Positions 45,131 through 54,621 of a DNA stretch of 64,000 nucleotides are shown piece after piece. Made by a program: the position numbers and the translations under genes. A model generated the notes under the pieces. That model was not told the origin of the DNA, did no database searches, and saw only the letters and a list, made by a program, of their open reading frames with translations. The DNA lies in assembly GCF_000422785.1 (NCBI RefSeq), contig NZ_AUGS01000019.1, positions 1-64,000 of the forward strand, written 5' to 3'. How positions within the stretch are numbered: position 1 is the first letter of the stretch; each line of letters opens with the position of its first letter. The DNA comes from Pseudovibrio exalbescens DSM 16456. GTDB lineage: Bacteria; Pseudomonadota; Alphaproteobacteria; Rhizobiales; Stappiaceae.

Positions 45131-46866
45131 ATGATACGAGAATTCGCGAGTTATTATAAAGGGAGCATGCGTCTGTTCGCCTTAGATTTCATGTGCTCAA
45201 TTATATTTGGTTTCTTAGAGTTTGCTTTTCCGATTGCGGTGGCCATTTTTATCGAACGGATTCTTCCAAGTGAAGACATTTATCTTGTTTTGGCTGCAGG
45301 CTTGGGCCTTTGCGCCGTCTATCTGGTGAATGCTGGCCTCACATACATCGTCAACTACTGGGGGCACGCGCTCGGGATCCGCATTGAAACCGAAATGCGC
45401 AGACAAGCTTTCAGGCATCTCCAGAAGCTATCGTTCAGCTATTACGATCGCACCAAGATGGGGCATCTGCTCGCACGTGTGACCAAGGATCTGGAGCAGA
45501 TTGGGGAGCACACCATGGTCTCGAAGACCTTTTCATGGCCATGATTACGTTTTTTGGCGCCATGATCTTGATGGTCTTGATACATGTTGAGCTGGCAATC
45601 GTTATTTGTGCTATCGCGCCTGCGATCATTTGGTTCACGACACGCTACGGTCGGCGCATGGAAACTGCGTGGCAGCGGATCCTTAATAGCGTCGGCGACT
45701 TCAATACACGAATTGAGGACAACATCGGCGGTATCCGGGTTGTTCAAGCCTTCACCAATGAGGACCACGAACGTCGTTTGTTCGAAATCGAAAATGAAGC
45801 CTACCGAAAAGCGAAACTCGGAGCCTACAAATACCTGGCGGTCAGCGCATCCTCTCTCTATCTAAGCTCGCGCAGTGTTCAAATCGTTGCGATGGTATTG
45901 GGCAGCTACTTTGTAATTCAAGGTGAGCTGTCCAACGGCGGTTTTGTTGGGTTCGTCCTATTGATTGGCGTGTTCACGCGGCCCATTGAAAAAGTAATTG
46001 CGGTCTTGGAATCGTACACCAACGGAATTGCGGGTTTCCGCCGCTATTTGGATTTCCTCGCCACTGAGCCTGATATTCAGGATGGGCCCGACGCCAAGGA
46101 AATGCCGTTTCCCAAAGGTCGCATCCGCTACGAGAACGTTAGTTTCGGATATGCCGACAAAGGCCTTGTGCTCAATAACGTCAATCTGGAGATCGAGCCA
46201 GGGGAAAATGTTGCATTTGTCGGCACCTCCGGCGCAGGCAAGACGACCCTTTGCTCGCTGCTACCTCGGTTCTATGAAGTAACTTCAGGCCGTATCACCA
46301 TAGACGGCATGGATATTCGCGAGGCAACGGTGCAATCTCTGCGTCGCCACATCGGTATCGTGCAACAGGACACATTTCTCTTCGGCAGCACTTTCCGCGA
46401 GAACATCGCCTATGGCAATCTGAGTGCCAGCGAAGACGAGATCATTGAGGCAACCAAACGAGCTCACCTTTGGGACCTCATCGAAGGACTACCTGATGGA
46501 CTGGATACACTTGTGGGAGAAAGAGGCCTACGCATGTCCGGTGGGCAACGCCAACGCGTTAGCATTGCCCGAATTTTCCTCAAGAACCCGCCAATCGTGA
46601 TCTTTGATGAAGCCACTTCGTCTCTTGACACTGAAACGGAAAAGGAAATTCAGATTTCGCTTTCTGAGCTCGCCAAGGGCCGTACAACCCTTACGATCTC
46701 ACATAGACTGTCGGCAGTCCGCCGGGCAGATAAGATTTTTGTCGTTGGCCAACAAGGAATCATTGAGCAAGGCAATCATCTGGAACTGATCGAGCGGAAA
46801 GGTTTCTATTACAAGCTAAATTCGACACAATTTGGCTCGCCAGAAAATGTCATGGTGGGTTTTTGA
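45131..46866 (+). pseudogene. ABC transporter (exporter type, permease-ATPase), frameshifted
   Basis: The two parts of one gene are in different frames. Part 1 (45131-45544) has the first membrane helices and FSYYDRTKMGHLLARVTKDLEQIGE. Part 2 (from about 45512, first ATG 45535) has the rest of the membrane domain and a complete ATPase: Walker A GTSGAGKTTL, Q-loop IVQQDTFLF, signature LRMSGGQRQRVSIARI, Walker B IVIFDEATSS and H-loop TISHRLS. Read in the second frame, 45513-45542 gives HHGLEDLFMA, the expected continuation, so one or four bases are missing near 45510. It may be a true mutation or a sequencing error. The intact gene would be an MsbA-like half-transporter of about 578 residues. 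Confidence 0.85.
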
Positions 46867-47141
46867 CCGTAGGAATACCAACGCGCAAAAGGTACGGCTT
46901 CGAAAGGACCCTCGTTCACCGGATATGCCTCCTGCATAACCGCCGCGGCGGCTACGAACTCAGCATCAGGCACCCGAACAACCAAATCGAGATCCCCCCT
47001 GGTGAGGCAACCGTGGATCGGCGTGGCCCCAATATGCTGGGCATCAGCGCCGAGCAAACGGCTCTGGATACGGCGCCAAACTTGAACAAACCAGTTGCAC
47101 CGTCCTTTACCACTTTGTATCTGCGAAAAACGAAGTCAGGC
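46809..47141 (-). pseudogene. GrpB-like nucleotidyltransferase-fold gene fragment
   Basis: On the minus strand, the frame reads WFVQVWRRIQSRLLGADAQH, IGATPIHGCLTRGDLDLVVR and VPDAEFVAAAAVMQEAYPVN. This matches the start of GrpB/nucleotidyltransferase-fold proteins, where 'HIGSTAIPGCLTKGDLD' is the signature. No ATG precedes it (a stop lies just upstream near 47140), and the frame ends after ~100 residues inside the 3' end of the ABC gene, before the rest of the domain. It is therefore a truncated relic. Confidence 0.55.
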
Positions 47142-47268
47142 TTCGCGCTCGTGGAAGCTTGATAAACAAACCAATGAGGGGCAAACTTCCCATTCATGCG
47201 TCCCACGGTTTCATGATGGATATGCCGAGTGTAACCGACATTCCCCCGCTCATAAAGGATATCCAAGC

Positions 47269-48198
47269 ATGAAGCATCTGCTCTGCTGTTTGTTTGTTTT
47301 TTGTGCCGTTCCGGCTGTGGCGGATGGGGTTGCCACGCCTGAGGACTTGCGCTTGCACCCTGCGGAAATCCACGCGGAGGATGGGACCATCTACTACCGC
47401 GGGATCATAACAGAAACGATCTGGGACAGGTTTCTGCAGGTTGCGGAAGCTGCAGAAACCCCTAGGCAACTCGTCGTCACCTCCGGTGGGGGCGATGCGA
47501 CGACCTCACGCAAGATTGGCCGATGGGTTCATGATCACGGTCTTGATGTGAAGGTCGTTGGTGGTTGCTTTTCCTCTTGTGCCAACAGTGTTTTTCCCGC
47601 TGGGAAACGCAAGATTATCGCCAAAAACGCTTTTGTCGGCTGGCACGGCTCCGAAGCCGTTTATGCCGATGCGGCGGACGATGATGAGCTGTTGGAAATC
47701 CTCTTGCGCGACACAGCGCGCGAAGAGCTCAAAAAGGGGGCCCCGGATCTTGTGCTGACTCCCGAGCTTGCGGCACAGGCCGATGCACGCGCCGCAAAGC
47801 TGCTTGGAGATATCCGCGCGGCGGCAGATGGCGGAGATATTGCATTGCAGGATATCCTGCGCGGCACAATCCGCGACCCTTTTTTAGCGGCCAACCCGGA
47901 ACTGGCGGGCACGCCGGACCTGGAGCAACTGGTTGCAGAAGGTGCGAACATTATCGAAGCCATCATCAAGGATGAAAAGGCGTTTAGCGCTAACCTTGGG
48001 CTGACCGGCGACTTCGCCAACTTTGGTCTGCGCCCCGATCACTTCAATGCGTATGAAGCAAGCGGCAAGAAGGGTTGGACATTCACACTTGAAGACATGC
48101 GGCGGCTCGGCCTTAAGCAAGTCCTTTATGAAGGCGGTGGCTCCTATGCCTCATCCAAAGGCGTTCAAAGGTATCTGACTGTGCTGTCGCTGGACTAA
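47269..48198 (+). CDS. Exported ClpP-like periplasmic protein (COG3904 type)
   Basis: This 309-residue protein has a signal peptide (MKHLLCCLFVFCAVPAVADG). The central domain resembles the ClpP/crotonase fold of COG3904 proteins: LVVTSGGGDATTSRKIGRWV and VVGGCFSSCANSVFPAG, where the second serine is the likely nucleophile, then KRKIIAKNAFVGWHGSEAVYAD with a candidate catalytic His. An inserted helical region (residues ~140-235) and a C-terminal end follow. The ATG at 47269 follows AAAGGAT. The substrate is unknown. It stands alone. Confidence 0.8.
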   Translation: MKHLLCCLFVFCAVPAVADGVATPEDLRLHPAEIHAEDGTIYYRGIITETIWDRFLQVAEAAETPRQLVVTSGGGDATTSRKIGRWVHDHGLDVKVVGGCFSSCANSVFPAGKRKIIAKNAFVGWHGSEAVYADAADDDELLEILLRDTAREELKKGAPDLVLTPELAAQADARAAKLLGDIRAAADGGDIALQDILRGTIRDPFLAANPELAGTPDLEQLVAEGANIIEAIIKDEKAFSANLGLTGDFANFGLRPDHFNAYEASGKKGWTFTLEDMRRLGLKQVLYEGGGSYASSKGVQRYLTVLSLD

Positions 48199-48393
48199 GA
48201 TCATCAATCAAAGGCGCCCCTTCGGCGCAATGCAGCCGGTGATTGATCCCTTATGAGAATTTGCAGATACTGCCTCCTTAAGCGTTCGTTGGGGCAAGTG
48301 GAAGTTCGCACCGAACGACAACACGATCAAGCGTCACAATACTGGCTGCACTGGTTGGGTGGGCGAAGAGAACTCCTATCTTGAGGACGGAAA

Positions 48394-49017
48394 ATGAGCG
48401 AACTGACCATCTGGACTTACGACTGGGTGCCCGAAACTCCTCGTGGTTTCGTGCGCGATATGCGGCTGAGATGGGCATGTGAGGAGGCCGGACTTCCCTA
48501 TCAGGTCAAGAGCACGTCATTCAAAAATAGAGCCGAGGACCACTTCAAGCACCAGCCCTTTGGCCAGGCACCCTGGCTGACAGAGGGTGAGCTCTCGATT
48601 TTCGAAAGCGGAGCAGGATTGCTCTACCTCGCCAGAAAGAGCGAAAAACTGATGCCGCGCGATCCTGCTGGAGAAGCCGACACGCTGCAATGGACCATAG
48701 CCGCGCTCAATTCCGTCGAGATGGTGTCAGTCCCCTGGTGGTTTCTGGAAGTGTCAGGCTCCGAAGATAACGGTCTGACCGGCTGGCTGGAAAGCCGTCT
48801 CGGTCATGTGGAGCGCGTCCTCAAGGAGCAGGAATGGCTGGCTGCCGGCCGCTTCACTGTCGCAGATCTAATCATGGCCGATGCGCTGCGCATCGAGAAG
48901 ATCCGTGCCTTCGGCGACCGACCGGCCACGGAATCCTATGTGAAGCGGATTACCGAACGACCGGCGTTCAAGACAGCCTATGCCGGCCAGATGGCACATT
49001 TCGCAAATACCAGTTGA
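48394..49017 (+). CDS. Glutathione S-transferase family protein
   Basis: This 207-residue protein has a thioredoxin-like N-terminal domain (LRWACEEAGLPYQVKSTSF, FGQAPWLTEGELSIFESGAGLLYLA, with the conserved cis-Pro and ES glutathione site) and a helical C-terminal domain (WLAAGRFTVADLIMADALR, the usual 'FT.AD' capping motif). It probably conjugates or reduces electrophiles with glutathione. The ATG at 48394 follows GAGGACGGAAA. It converges with the dehydrogenase gene downstream. Confidence 0.9.
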   Translation: MSELTIWTYDWVPETPRGFVRDMRLRWACEEAGLPYQVKSTSFKNRAEDHFKHQPFGQAPWLTEGELSIFESGAGLLYLARKSEKLMPRDPAGEADTLQWTIAALNSVEMVSVPWWFLEVSGSEDNGLTGWLESRLGHVERVLKEQEWLAAGRFTVADLIMADALRIEKIRAFGDRPATESYVKRITERPAFKTAYAGQMAHFANTS

Positions 49018-49075
49018 TGAGGCGCAGCATTTGGCAAGCGCCGCATCATTGCCCCAGGTTATCGAACGGCTACGG

Positions 49076-50089
49076 TTAGCCCCACCCTTCCAGCACCACC
49101 TTGCCAATCATTGTTCCGCTTTCGACCAATCGGTGGGCCTCGCGCAGGTTCGTGGCATTGATCGGGCCAAGCGTCGTTGTCAGCGTTGTTCGAAGGTTGC
49201 CCGCGTCAATCAGATCGGCCACCCTCGTCAGCAACTGGTGCTGCTCGATCATGTCCGGTGCGTGATACATGGCCCGGGTGAACATGAACTCCCAGTGCAG
49301 GCTTGCCGCCTTGGTCTTCATGACGTCCATCGGCATGGGCAGGTCGGTGTCATCGATGGTCACGATACCGCCTTGGGGCCTGATCAACTCAACGGCTGCA
49401 TTCCAGTGGCGCATGTCGTTGAAGATGGCGACGTAATCAACATGCTCAAGCCCGAGGGCGCGCACCTGCGCAACGAGGTCCTCCCGATGGTTCACCACAT
49501 GATCCGCACCCATCTTCTTGACCCAATCCTTGGTCTTGGGGCGCGAGGCGGTGGTGATTACAGTCAGTCCAGCCCATTTGGCGAGCTGGATCGCAATGGA
49601 ACCAACCCCGCCTGCACCCCCGATGATCAGGACCGACTGTCCGGCGGCTCCGCCGGCAGGCGCGATATGTAAGCGGTCGAAGAACGCCTCCCATGCAGTG
49701 ATCGCTGTCAATGGCAGCGCTGCGGCCTGAGCATCGCTCAAGCTGGTCGGTTTGCGCCCCACGATGCGTTCGTCAACCAGTTGAAATTGCTGGTTCGTGC
49801 CCGGCCGTGTCAGATCACCTGCATAATAGACTGTGTCCCCCGGCTTAAAGAGCGTAACATCCGGTCCGACTGCACTGACCACCCCGCTGGCATCCCAGCC
49901 TAAGACGCGCGGCGTCTTTTCGGCCTTGTCTTTGGGCGCACGGATCTTGGTATCGACGGGGTTCACGGAAATGGCCTTTACCTCCACGAGTACGTCGCGA
50001 CCGGTTGGCTCCGGTTTTTGCAACGCAACATCAAGGAACGACTCTGGATCATCAACGGGCAGGTATCTTGTCAAACCTACGGCTTTCAT
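49076..50089 (-). CDS. Zinc-binding-dehydrogenase family oxidoreductase (quinone-reductase-like MDR)
   Basis: This 337-residue medium-chain dehydrogenase/reductase begins MKAVGLTRYLPVDDPESF. The N-terminal GroES-like domain has VEVKAISVNPVDTKIRAP and LGWDASGVVSAVG. The Rossmann domain has LIIGGAGGVGSIAIQLAKW and TTASRPKTKDWVKKMGADHV, which suggest NADPH binding. Catalytic zinc ligands are absent, as in the zinc-free quinone oxidoreductase branch. The ATG at 50087-50089 follows AAAGGAAACACC; a frame to 50254 is an extension. A broken LysR gene lies divergently next to it, which fits the usual regulator-target pair. Confidence 0.9.
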   Translation of the reverse strand: MKAVGLTRYLPVDDPESFLDVALQKPEPTGRDVLVEVKAISVNPVDTKIRAPKDKAEKTPRVLGWDASGVVSAVGPDVTLFKPGDTVYYAGDLTRPGTNQQFQLVDERIVGRKPTSLSDAQAAALPLTAITAWEAFFDRLHIAPAGGAAGQSVLIIGGAGGVGSIAIQLAKWAGLTVITTASRPKTKDWVKKMGADHVVNHREDLVAQVRALGLEHVDYVAIFNDMRHWNAAVELIRPQGGIVTIDDTDLPMPMDVMKTKAASLHWEFMFTRAMYHAPDMIEQHQLLTRVADLIDAGNLRTTLTTTLGPINATNLREAHRLVESGTMIGKVVLEGWG

Positions 50090-50259
50090 GGTGTTTCCTT
50101 TCAAAGCCAGCGACTGGTTGAACTCGGCAGGGACGAAGACAAGGTCGCTTTGGTGGGGTTTGGTAAAATCGTGGATCAAGCTGGTGTCAGCGGGGTGCTC
50201 ATGCTGCAGCTTCATAAGGGGAATAGGAGGTGTAGCCGTAGGCAGCACCGCCAAACAAA

Positions 50260-50484
50260 GCGCCCCCGTCGAACCCGGCCAAGGGCATCGCGCTCAAAAC
50301 AATATGGGATGTCGCCGACGACCTGAAACATGGGCGGCTCGTGGAGCTGCTTCAGGACTTCACGCCCCAAACACACTCTGCGCTTCAGATCGTTTTCACC
50401 AAAGGCAGCGCAAACGTTCGGCGCATCAGGGCGCTTATGGCGTTTCTGAGCGCTGAGCTTCGCAGCCAAAACCCCATCCTGTAA
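50260..50484 (+). pseudogene. LysR-type regulator C-terminal fragment
   Basis: The frame ending at the TAA 50482-50484 reads NPAKGIALKTIWDVADDLKH, GRLVELLQDFTPQTHSALQI and ends RALMAFLSAELRSQ and then a short tail. This matches the last ~65 residues of a LysR effector-binding domain ('GIALKTLWDVADDLRAGRLV'). No HTH or start is found upstream. The gene is divergent to the dehydrogenase gene, the usual arrangement, so its regulator appears lost. Confidence 0.6.
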
Positions 50485-50557
50485 CTCTCTCCCCGGCGGG
50501 TTCGTGGAAGCGTCCCCTTCTGCTGCCCAGAGCGGCAAAAACCGGTGGGGCCGTCAT

Positions 50558-50764
50558 TCATCGCGGGCGCATCAATTTCAAGAGAAAGGCACCGATAATC
50601 AGCAGCACCCCCAGCCCCCAAAGCAGGAAGCTCAACGGCAAAAAGAAGCTTTCCTGCAACACCCCATTGCTGTCGATGCCGCCGTAAAAAACCTTTTCAA
50701 GGCCGAGAGAAACCGCCCCCAGCACGATGATGAAGAGGCCGATCTTCAGTAATTTTGAACTCAT
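50558..50764 (-). CDS. Small two-helix membrane protein (DUF3955-like)
   Basis: The 68-residue product from the ATG at 50762-50764 has two hydrophobic helices: IGLFIIVLGAVSLGLEK and LSFLLWGLGVLLIIGAFLL. Between them is YGGIDSNGVLQESFFLPL, which resembles the 'Y..ID.(N/D)GVL.E.FFL' pattern of DUF3955 inner-membrane proteins. Function unknown. The next gene upstream is on the other strand, so it is a single gene. Confidence 0.7.
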   Translation of the reverse strand: MSSKLLKIGLFIIVLGAVSLGLEKVFYGGIDSNGVLQESFFLPLSFLLWGLGVLLIIGAFLLKLMRPR

Positions 50765-51064
50765 GTTGCACTCCAAATGCAGGTCGGCTGACAGAACCTG
50801 GCAGCCCTGACAGCATCAGGTCATCGGCTCTGTCAGTCTCTGGGACTGGACACTTGCAAAAACACGTTGTTTCTCAACGCGCTCAAGAAAGATGAATTCC
50901 AGTAACTTTTACTTCCACCCCGCCGATAATTTAGAAATATTCGCTTGAACTCAGGATCAGTTTCCTAACAATTGATTGTGCTATGCAGCTTTAGTACTGC
51001 GATTCCAGCTATGCGATCTGGCTCATTGGCATGTGCAAAAGCTGGCTTTATTGAGGAGGGGTTC
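50765..51064. other. Intergenic region with short repeats
   Basis: About 300 bp. CTGACAG occurs twice and its complement CTGTCAG once within 50790-50840, so a short hairpin could form. No gene seen. GAGGAGGGG at 51052-51060 is the ribosome-binding site of the next gene. Confidence 0.4.
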
Positions 51065-51445
51065 ATGTTCAATCCGAATAGTGTCATTTTATACGTTACC
51101 GACGTCAATAAAAGCACAGACTTCTACAAGAAGGTATTAGAGAAAGATCCTGAGGAAAGCTTTAGTGAGTTCTCCCTTTTTCTTCTTGAGGGCAATTTTA
51201 TGCTCGGCCTGCAAGCGAAAGATGGCATTGATCCTAAAGCGCAAGAACACTTTGGCGGCGTGGAGCTTTCACTAAGTGATGTTGATAGGGAAACCGTCGA
51301 TAGACTTCATTCCCAATGGAGCAGCATGGGCGTGGACATAGCCTTGCCCCCTCAAGAGCTTGCGTTTGGCTACACGTTCGTTGCAGTAGACCCTGATGGT
51401 CACCGCTTGCGCGTTTGTGCGACGGATACCTCAAACATTGACTAG
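51065..51445 (+). CDS. VOC-superfamily protein (glyoxalase/bleomycin-resistance fold)
   Basis: This 126-residue protein has the beta-alpha-beta-beta-beta VOC fold: VILYVTDVNKSTDFYKKVL, FSLFLLEGNFMLGL, VELSLSDVDRETVDRLHSQW and FVAVDPDGHRLRVCA. Such proteins may be metal-dependent lyases or dioxygenases or simply bind drugs. The substrate is not evident. The ATG at 51065 follows GAGGAGGGGTTC. An in-frame extension upstream to 50972 lacks support. Confidence 0.85.
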   Translation: MFNPNSVILYVTDVNKSTDFYKKVLEKDPEESFSEFSLFLLEGNFMLGLQAKDGIDPKAQEHFGGVELSLSDVDRETVDRLHSQWSSMGVDIALPPQELAFGYTFVAVDPDGHRLRVCATDTSNID

Positions 51446-51578
51446 TTCTCGGTGAATCCCCAGCACAAACTATCGGATGTCCTGCGCGAGGTTGCGGCCC
51501 TATACCAGTGAAGGCAGACTGAAGATCTGCCAGCCATCTGATCGGTGAACAGGTTAACCGGTCCAGACTGCCCGGCCC

Positions 51579-52805
51579 TCACCGTCCCGTCACCAGAGGC
51601 AAGGTGGGCAGCAGGGTGTCGATAGTTTTACGCACGTTCTCATAAAGCGGCAGGTGTGCCTTTTCTTGCGCCCAAAGCTCCAAAAACCGCGCCGTTGTGT
51701 CCCGAGCCGTGTCCAGCACCATTTTTACCGGCAGGCCAGCCTTGGCCGCCAGGTGGCTCAGTTCATCTGAGTCCAACTCGGCAAACTGACGTTTGCGGCT
51801 GAATTTCAGAGCGGAACTGTCCCCCGGAATGTAGGCAAGGGTGGACACGAAGTCATAGGCGGGCGCCAGCCGGGCGGTGCGCCGGTCCGGATACAGCAGC
51901 GACCAGTTTTTCAGGTGCATGTCGCCATTGCCGATCAGCGTATTGAATGTGAGCCGGGCGATAAATTCGCGCTGGTCTTCATCCGGGGTCTCTGCCGCCA
52001 GCACGCTGGCGATGTTGCGCATTGTGGCACGCTTGTACTTTTCATCGCTATAAACATCAAACACCTGCGCAAAGTCTTCCATGTGCACCCGCGTGCCATC
52101 CGTCAAGCGGTCAAACCGCTGGATCTTGAAGGCAAAGGTGCCGAAGCGTTCGGTGCCCACCGGCAAACCGGCGATCTTGTCGATCTCGATCAGGTCCACG
52201 GCCGGCACGGTGAAGCCCATCAGCTGGGCAAGGCGCATCATGGAATATTCGTTTTCCGGTACACCCTCATACTCGCGGGAGGGCAGCTTGACGATCCAGT
52301 CGCCGCCCACGCCGGAGGCTGGAATGGTGAGCCCGCCATGCACTCCTTCCACCGCCGAGAACTTGAGCTGCACGCCCGCAAGGGAGAACCGCAGCATGGC
52401 CGCCTCAGGCACAGCCCTGCCCTCTTCTTCCGTCACCGCCTCTGGAGGCCACGCCTCCCCTTGCACAGGCGTAATGGTGACGGCGCCCGGCAGGTCCTGC
52501 CCCAACGCCCACAGCAAAAAGAACTCGCGCTCCGCGTTCACCCCCGCCTGCTCAGAGAGGTAGCGCCGCATGGGCCCCTCCGGCAAAAGGTTGGAGAAAA
52601 ACGGCATGACCTTACGCTGAACCGGCCGAAAGTCTGTCCGCAAATCGCCCAGCTGATCCTTGAAGGACAGGCCGAGCGTGGGCCGGTTCTCATCTTGAAT
52701 GTACGCCTCATTGAAGGCGAACAGGCTGCGGTCGCCGGACACCCGCGTCAGCGTGCCCACCATCTCGCCATGAAGCGCCACGTTGAGAATGAAAACGTCA
52801 GGCAT
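51579..52805 (-). CDS. hipA: HipA-family serine/threonine kinase toxin
   Basis: This 408-residue kinase belongs to the HipA family. The N-terminal couple-HipA domain is followed by RKVMPFFSNLLPEG and REFFLLWALGQDLPGAV. The kinase core has LAGVQLKFSAVEG (ATP-binding lobe), WIVKLPSREYEGVPENEYSMM and the catalytic loop LIGNGDMHLKNW (Asp and Asn). APAYDFVSTLAY carries the DxxS-like metal motif. HipA toxins phosphorylate tRNA synthetases in E. coli; the target here is unknown. The ATG at 52803-52805 overlaps hipB by 8 bp. Confidence 0.93.
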   Translation of the reverse strand: MPDVFILNVALHGEMVGTLTRVSGDRSLFAFNEAYIQDENRPTLGLSFKDQLGDLRTDFRPVQRKVMPFFSNLLPEGPMRRYLSEQAGVNAEREFFLLWALGQDLPGAVTITPVQGEAWPPEAVTEEEGRAVPEAAMLRFSLAGVQLKFSAVEGVHGGLTIPASGVGGDWIVKLPSREYEGVPENEYSMMRLAQLMGFTVPAVDLIEIDKIAGLPVGTERFGTFAFKIQRFDRLTDGTRVHMEDFAQVFDVYSDEKYKRATMRNIASVLAAETPDEDQREFIARLTFNTLIGNGDMHLKNWSLLYPDRRTARLAPAYDFVSTLAYIPGDSSALKFSRKRQFAELDSDELSHLAAKAGLPVKMVLDTARDTTARFLELWAQEKAHLPLYENVRKTIDTLLPTLPLVTGR

Positions 52806-53142
52806 AGCCGTCCTCCTCCTCATCATCATCCAGAGTGTAGGCGGGTTTGCTGGCGGCGGGCTCTGCAGTCGCCGCCCCTTCGGCCGAGGTCGACCCGGCC
52901 GTCAGGCGGGTGAGAGAGCGCACCGCTGGCAGCGCCTTGCGCGGGATCAGCTCCAGTTCCAGATCAAGCGCATGGGCCAGAGAAACAAGGCTGGAAAGCC
53001 GAAGGTCCACGCCATTGCCCTCGATCTTGGAAATGTGGGACTGGGGCACACCGGCCCGCTTGGCCAGTTCGCGCTGGCTCAGGCCCTTGCCCTCTCGCGC
53101 CCGCTTCAAGGCCGCCGCAATCTGTTCCGTCTCGTAGGTCAT
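52798..53142 (-). CDS. hipB: HipB-family antitoxin / Xre HTH regulator
   Basis: This 114-residue DNA-binding antitoxin has a Cro/CI-type HTH in residues 10-65: LKRAREGKGLSQRELAKRAG, then VPQSHISKIEGNGVDLRLSSL. The C-terminal ~45 residues are Ala- and Glu-rich with an acidic end (DDDEEEDGYA), long for HipB and probably disordered. It should bind HipA and repress the operon. Its ATG (53140-53142) lies 1 bp from the first candidate operator. Confidence 0.92.
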   Translation of the reverse strand: MTYETEQIAAALKRAREGKGLSQRELAKRAGVPQSHISKIEGNGVDLRLSSLVSLAHALDLELELIPRKALPAVRSLTRLTAGSTSAEGAATAEPAASKPAYTLDDDEEEDGYA

Positions 53143-53193
53143 GATATCTACATTTCTATATCAATATGACACTTAGATATATTATTATATATC
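53143..53193. promoter_or_regulatory. hipBA promoter with two AT-rich operator candidates
   Basis: Two inverted repeats lie just upstream of hipB. GATAT-N10-ATATC spans 53143-53162, and GATATAT-TATT-ATATATC spans 53176-53193 (perfect 7-bp arms). The region to about 53260 is strongly AT-rich compared with neighbouring DNA. By analogy to E. coli HipB, these would be the autorepression sites. Confidence 0.5.
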
Positions 53194-53426
53194 ATAGGCT
53201 TGTGCTAAACGCAATTTATGATCTATAATAGCATATGATAATATCAATTTGATCTATTTATATGGATCACCGCACCCGCCAGAGTCGCCACAACTGCCCA
53301 GAAACCTCTTCAAGCCGGATCATATCCAGCCGCAATGAAGTAGTTGACGCGGTGCTCTGACTTCGACGCACCAGTTGCCAACTCAAACACGGCGAGCGTT
53401 CCGTAATTGTCCTGCACCAATCTGCT

Positions 53427-54569
53427 TTAAAATATACCACCCCTTTCCTTTTGGCCAAGGCTGGCGATTACAAGCGCGCCAATACCAGAAATCGACAGCA
53501 CGAGGGCAAGGTTCTGCACAGCGCCAGAAACCACCAACCCAGCCCCAAGCAGCAGATAGTAGATCAATCCCAGAACCGCACCAGCAGTGCCAAGGCGGTC
53601 CGAATAAGCTATTAATGCCGAGGCAAGAATGTTGGGAATGCCCAGAGCGAAGGCAAACGACGTCAAGACACCGGGCAGAACAAACAAAACGCTTGTTTCA
53701 AGGTTTGCCATCACCACGCCGCTGACCAGCATAAGCAGGCAGGAGATGAGCACCAGACGGGCGGCGGCCCAGCCTGCAGCCAACAGTTTGCGGTTTACCA
53801 GCGCGCCGCCCAAGCTGCCGAGCGTCAACAGAATACCACTACAAACCAATGCACTTGAGGAATAGCCGAGAACCTCCAGCTGGAATGGAGCCAGTTGATA
53901 ATATGCAAACAAGCACAGATTCATAAGTGCGACAAGGCAAGCAGAGCGCCAAATGTACCAATCCCTGACCATGACCAACGCGGTTGCAATAAACGGCACG
54001 CAAGACACTGCTGGAGGCCGCGTTTCAGGAAGCCGCATTGAAACCCAAACCAGTAGCCAAAAGGTAAGTACAACCAAGGCAGCAAAAACCCCTCGGTACG
54101 AGGCCAGTTCAGTCATACCGGCCCCAACCGCCATGCCCAACGCCGGGCTGACTGCAATCGCTATACCAACCGGGGCGAACACCCGGTTCAGTTCCGCTCC
54201 GATAAAGCGATCACGCAGAACGGTTTGCGTGCCAATAGAGCCCACCGCCACCCCAAAGGCAGAGACCATGCGCGCAACAAGGAGCACAGAAAAACTTGCA
54301 GCTGCAAAGGCAGCAGCCGCTCCCACGCCGTAAACCATCAGTCCCAGAAGAATGGTCGGCCTTCGGCCAAGCGTGTCGCAACTCCGCCCCCAGACAACAA
54401 TGCCAACAGCGAAGGCAACGAAATACAACGAGAGCGTCAACCCGGCCGTAGAGGCAGTAACGTCATAGCCTTCCGCGATTTCCGGCAAAGCGGGGCTGTA
54501 GATCGTTTCAACAATTTGCGGAAACATGATCAGTGCGATCACAAGCGGCAAGTTTGGTTTGTCGGCCAT
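53427..54569 (-). CDS. MFS multidrug transporter (Bcr/CflA-like)
   Basis: This 380-residue, twelve-helix major facilitator starts MADKPNLPLVIALIMFPQIV. The A motif is GRSCDTLGRRPTILLG between TM2 and TM3, typical of drug:H+ antiporters of the DHA1/Bcr type. LVSAFGVAVGSIGTQTVLRDRF is the TM4-5 region. The ATG at 54567-54569 follows GGAGGGATA. It is divergent from an AraC regulator, which presumably controls it (compare E. coli NimR-NimT). The pumped compound is unknown. Confidence 0.9.
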   Translation of the reverse strand: MADKPNLPLVIALIMFPQIVETIYSPALPEIAEGYDVTASTAGLTLSLYFVAFAVGIVVWGRSCDTLGRRPTILLGLMVYGVGAAAAFAAASFSVLLVARMVSAFGVAVGSIGTQTVLRDRFIGAELNRVFAPVGIAIAVSPALGMAVGAGMTELASYRGVFAALVVLTFWLLVWVSMRLPETRPPAVSCVPFIATALVMVRDWYIWRSACLVALMNLCLFAYYQLAPFQLEVLGYSSSALVCSGILLTLGSLGGALVNRKLLAAGWAAARLVLISCLLMLVSGVVMANLETSVLFVLPGVLTSFAFALGIPNILASALIAYSDRLGTAGAVLGLIYYLLLGAGLVVSGAVQNLALVLSISGIGALVIASLGQKERGGIF

Positions 54570-54621
54570 TATCCCTCCAGACAGCTTTGAGAAGGGCATG
54601 GCATAGCGTTCAACGCGATGA

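Noticed and set aside
46863-47162. 99-codon plus-strand frame after the ABC gene
   Set aside because: It is the complement of the GrpB-like relic, which has a recognisable signature; the plus frame has none.
51915-52913. 332-codon plus-strand frame
   Set aside because: Antisense to hipA; no family features.
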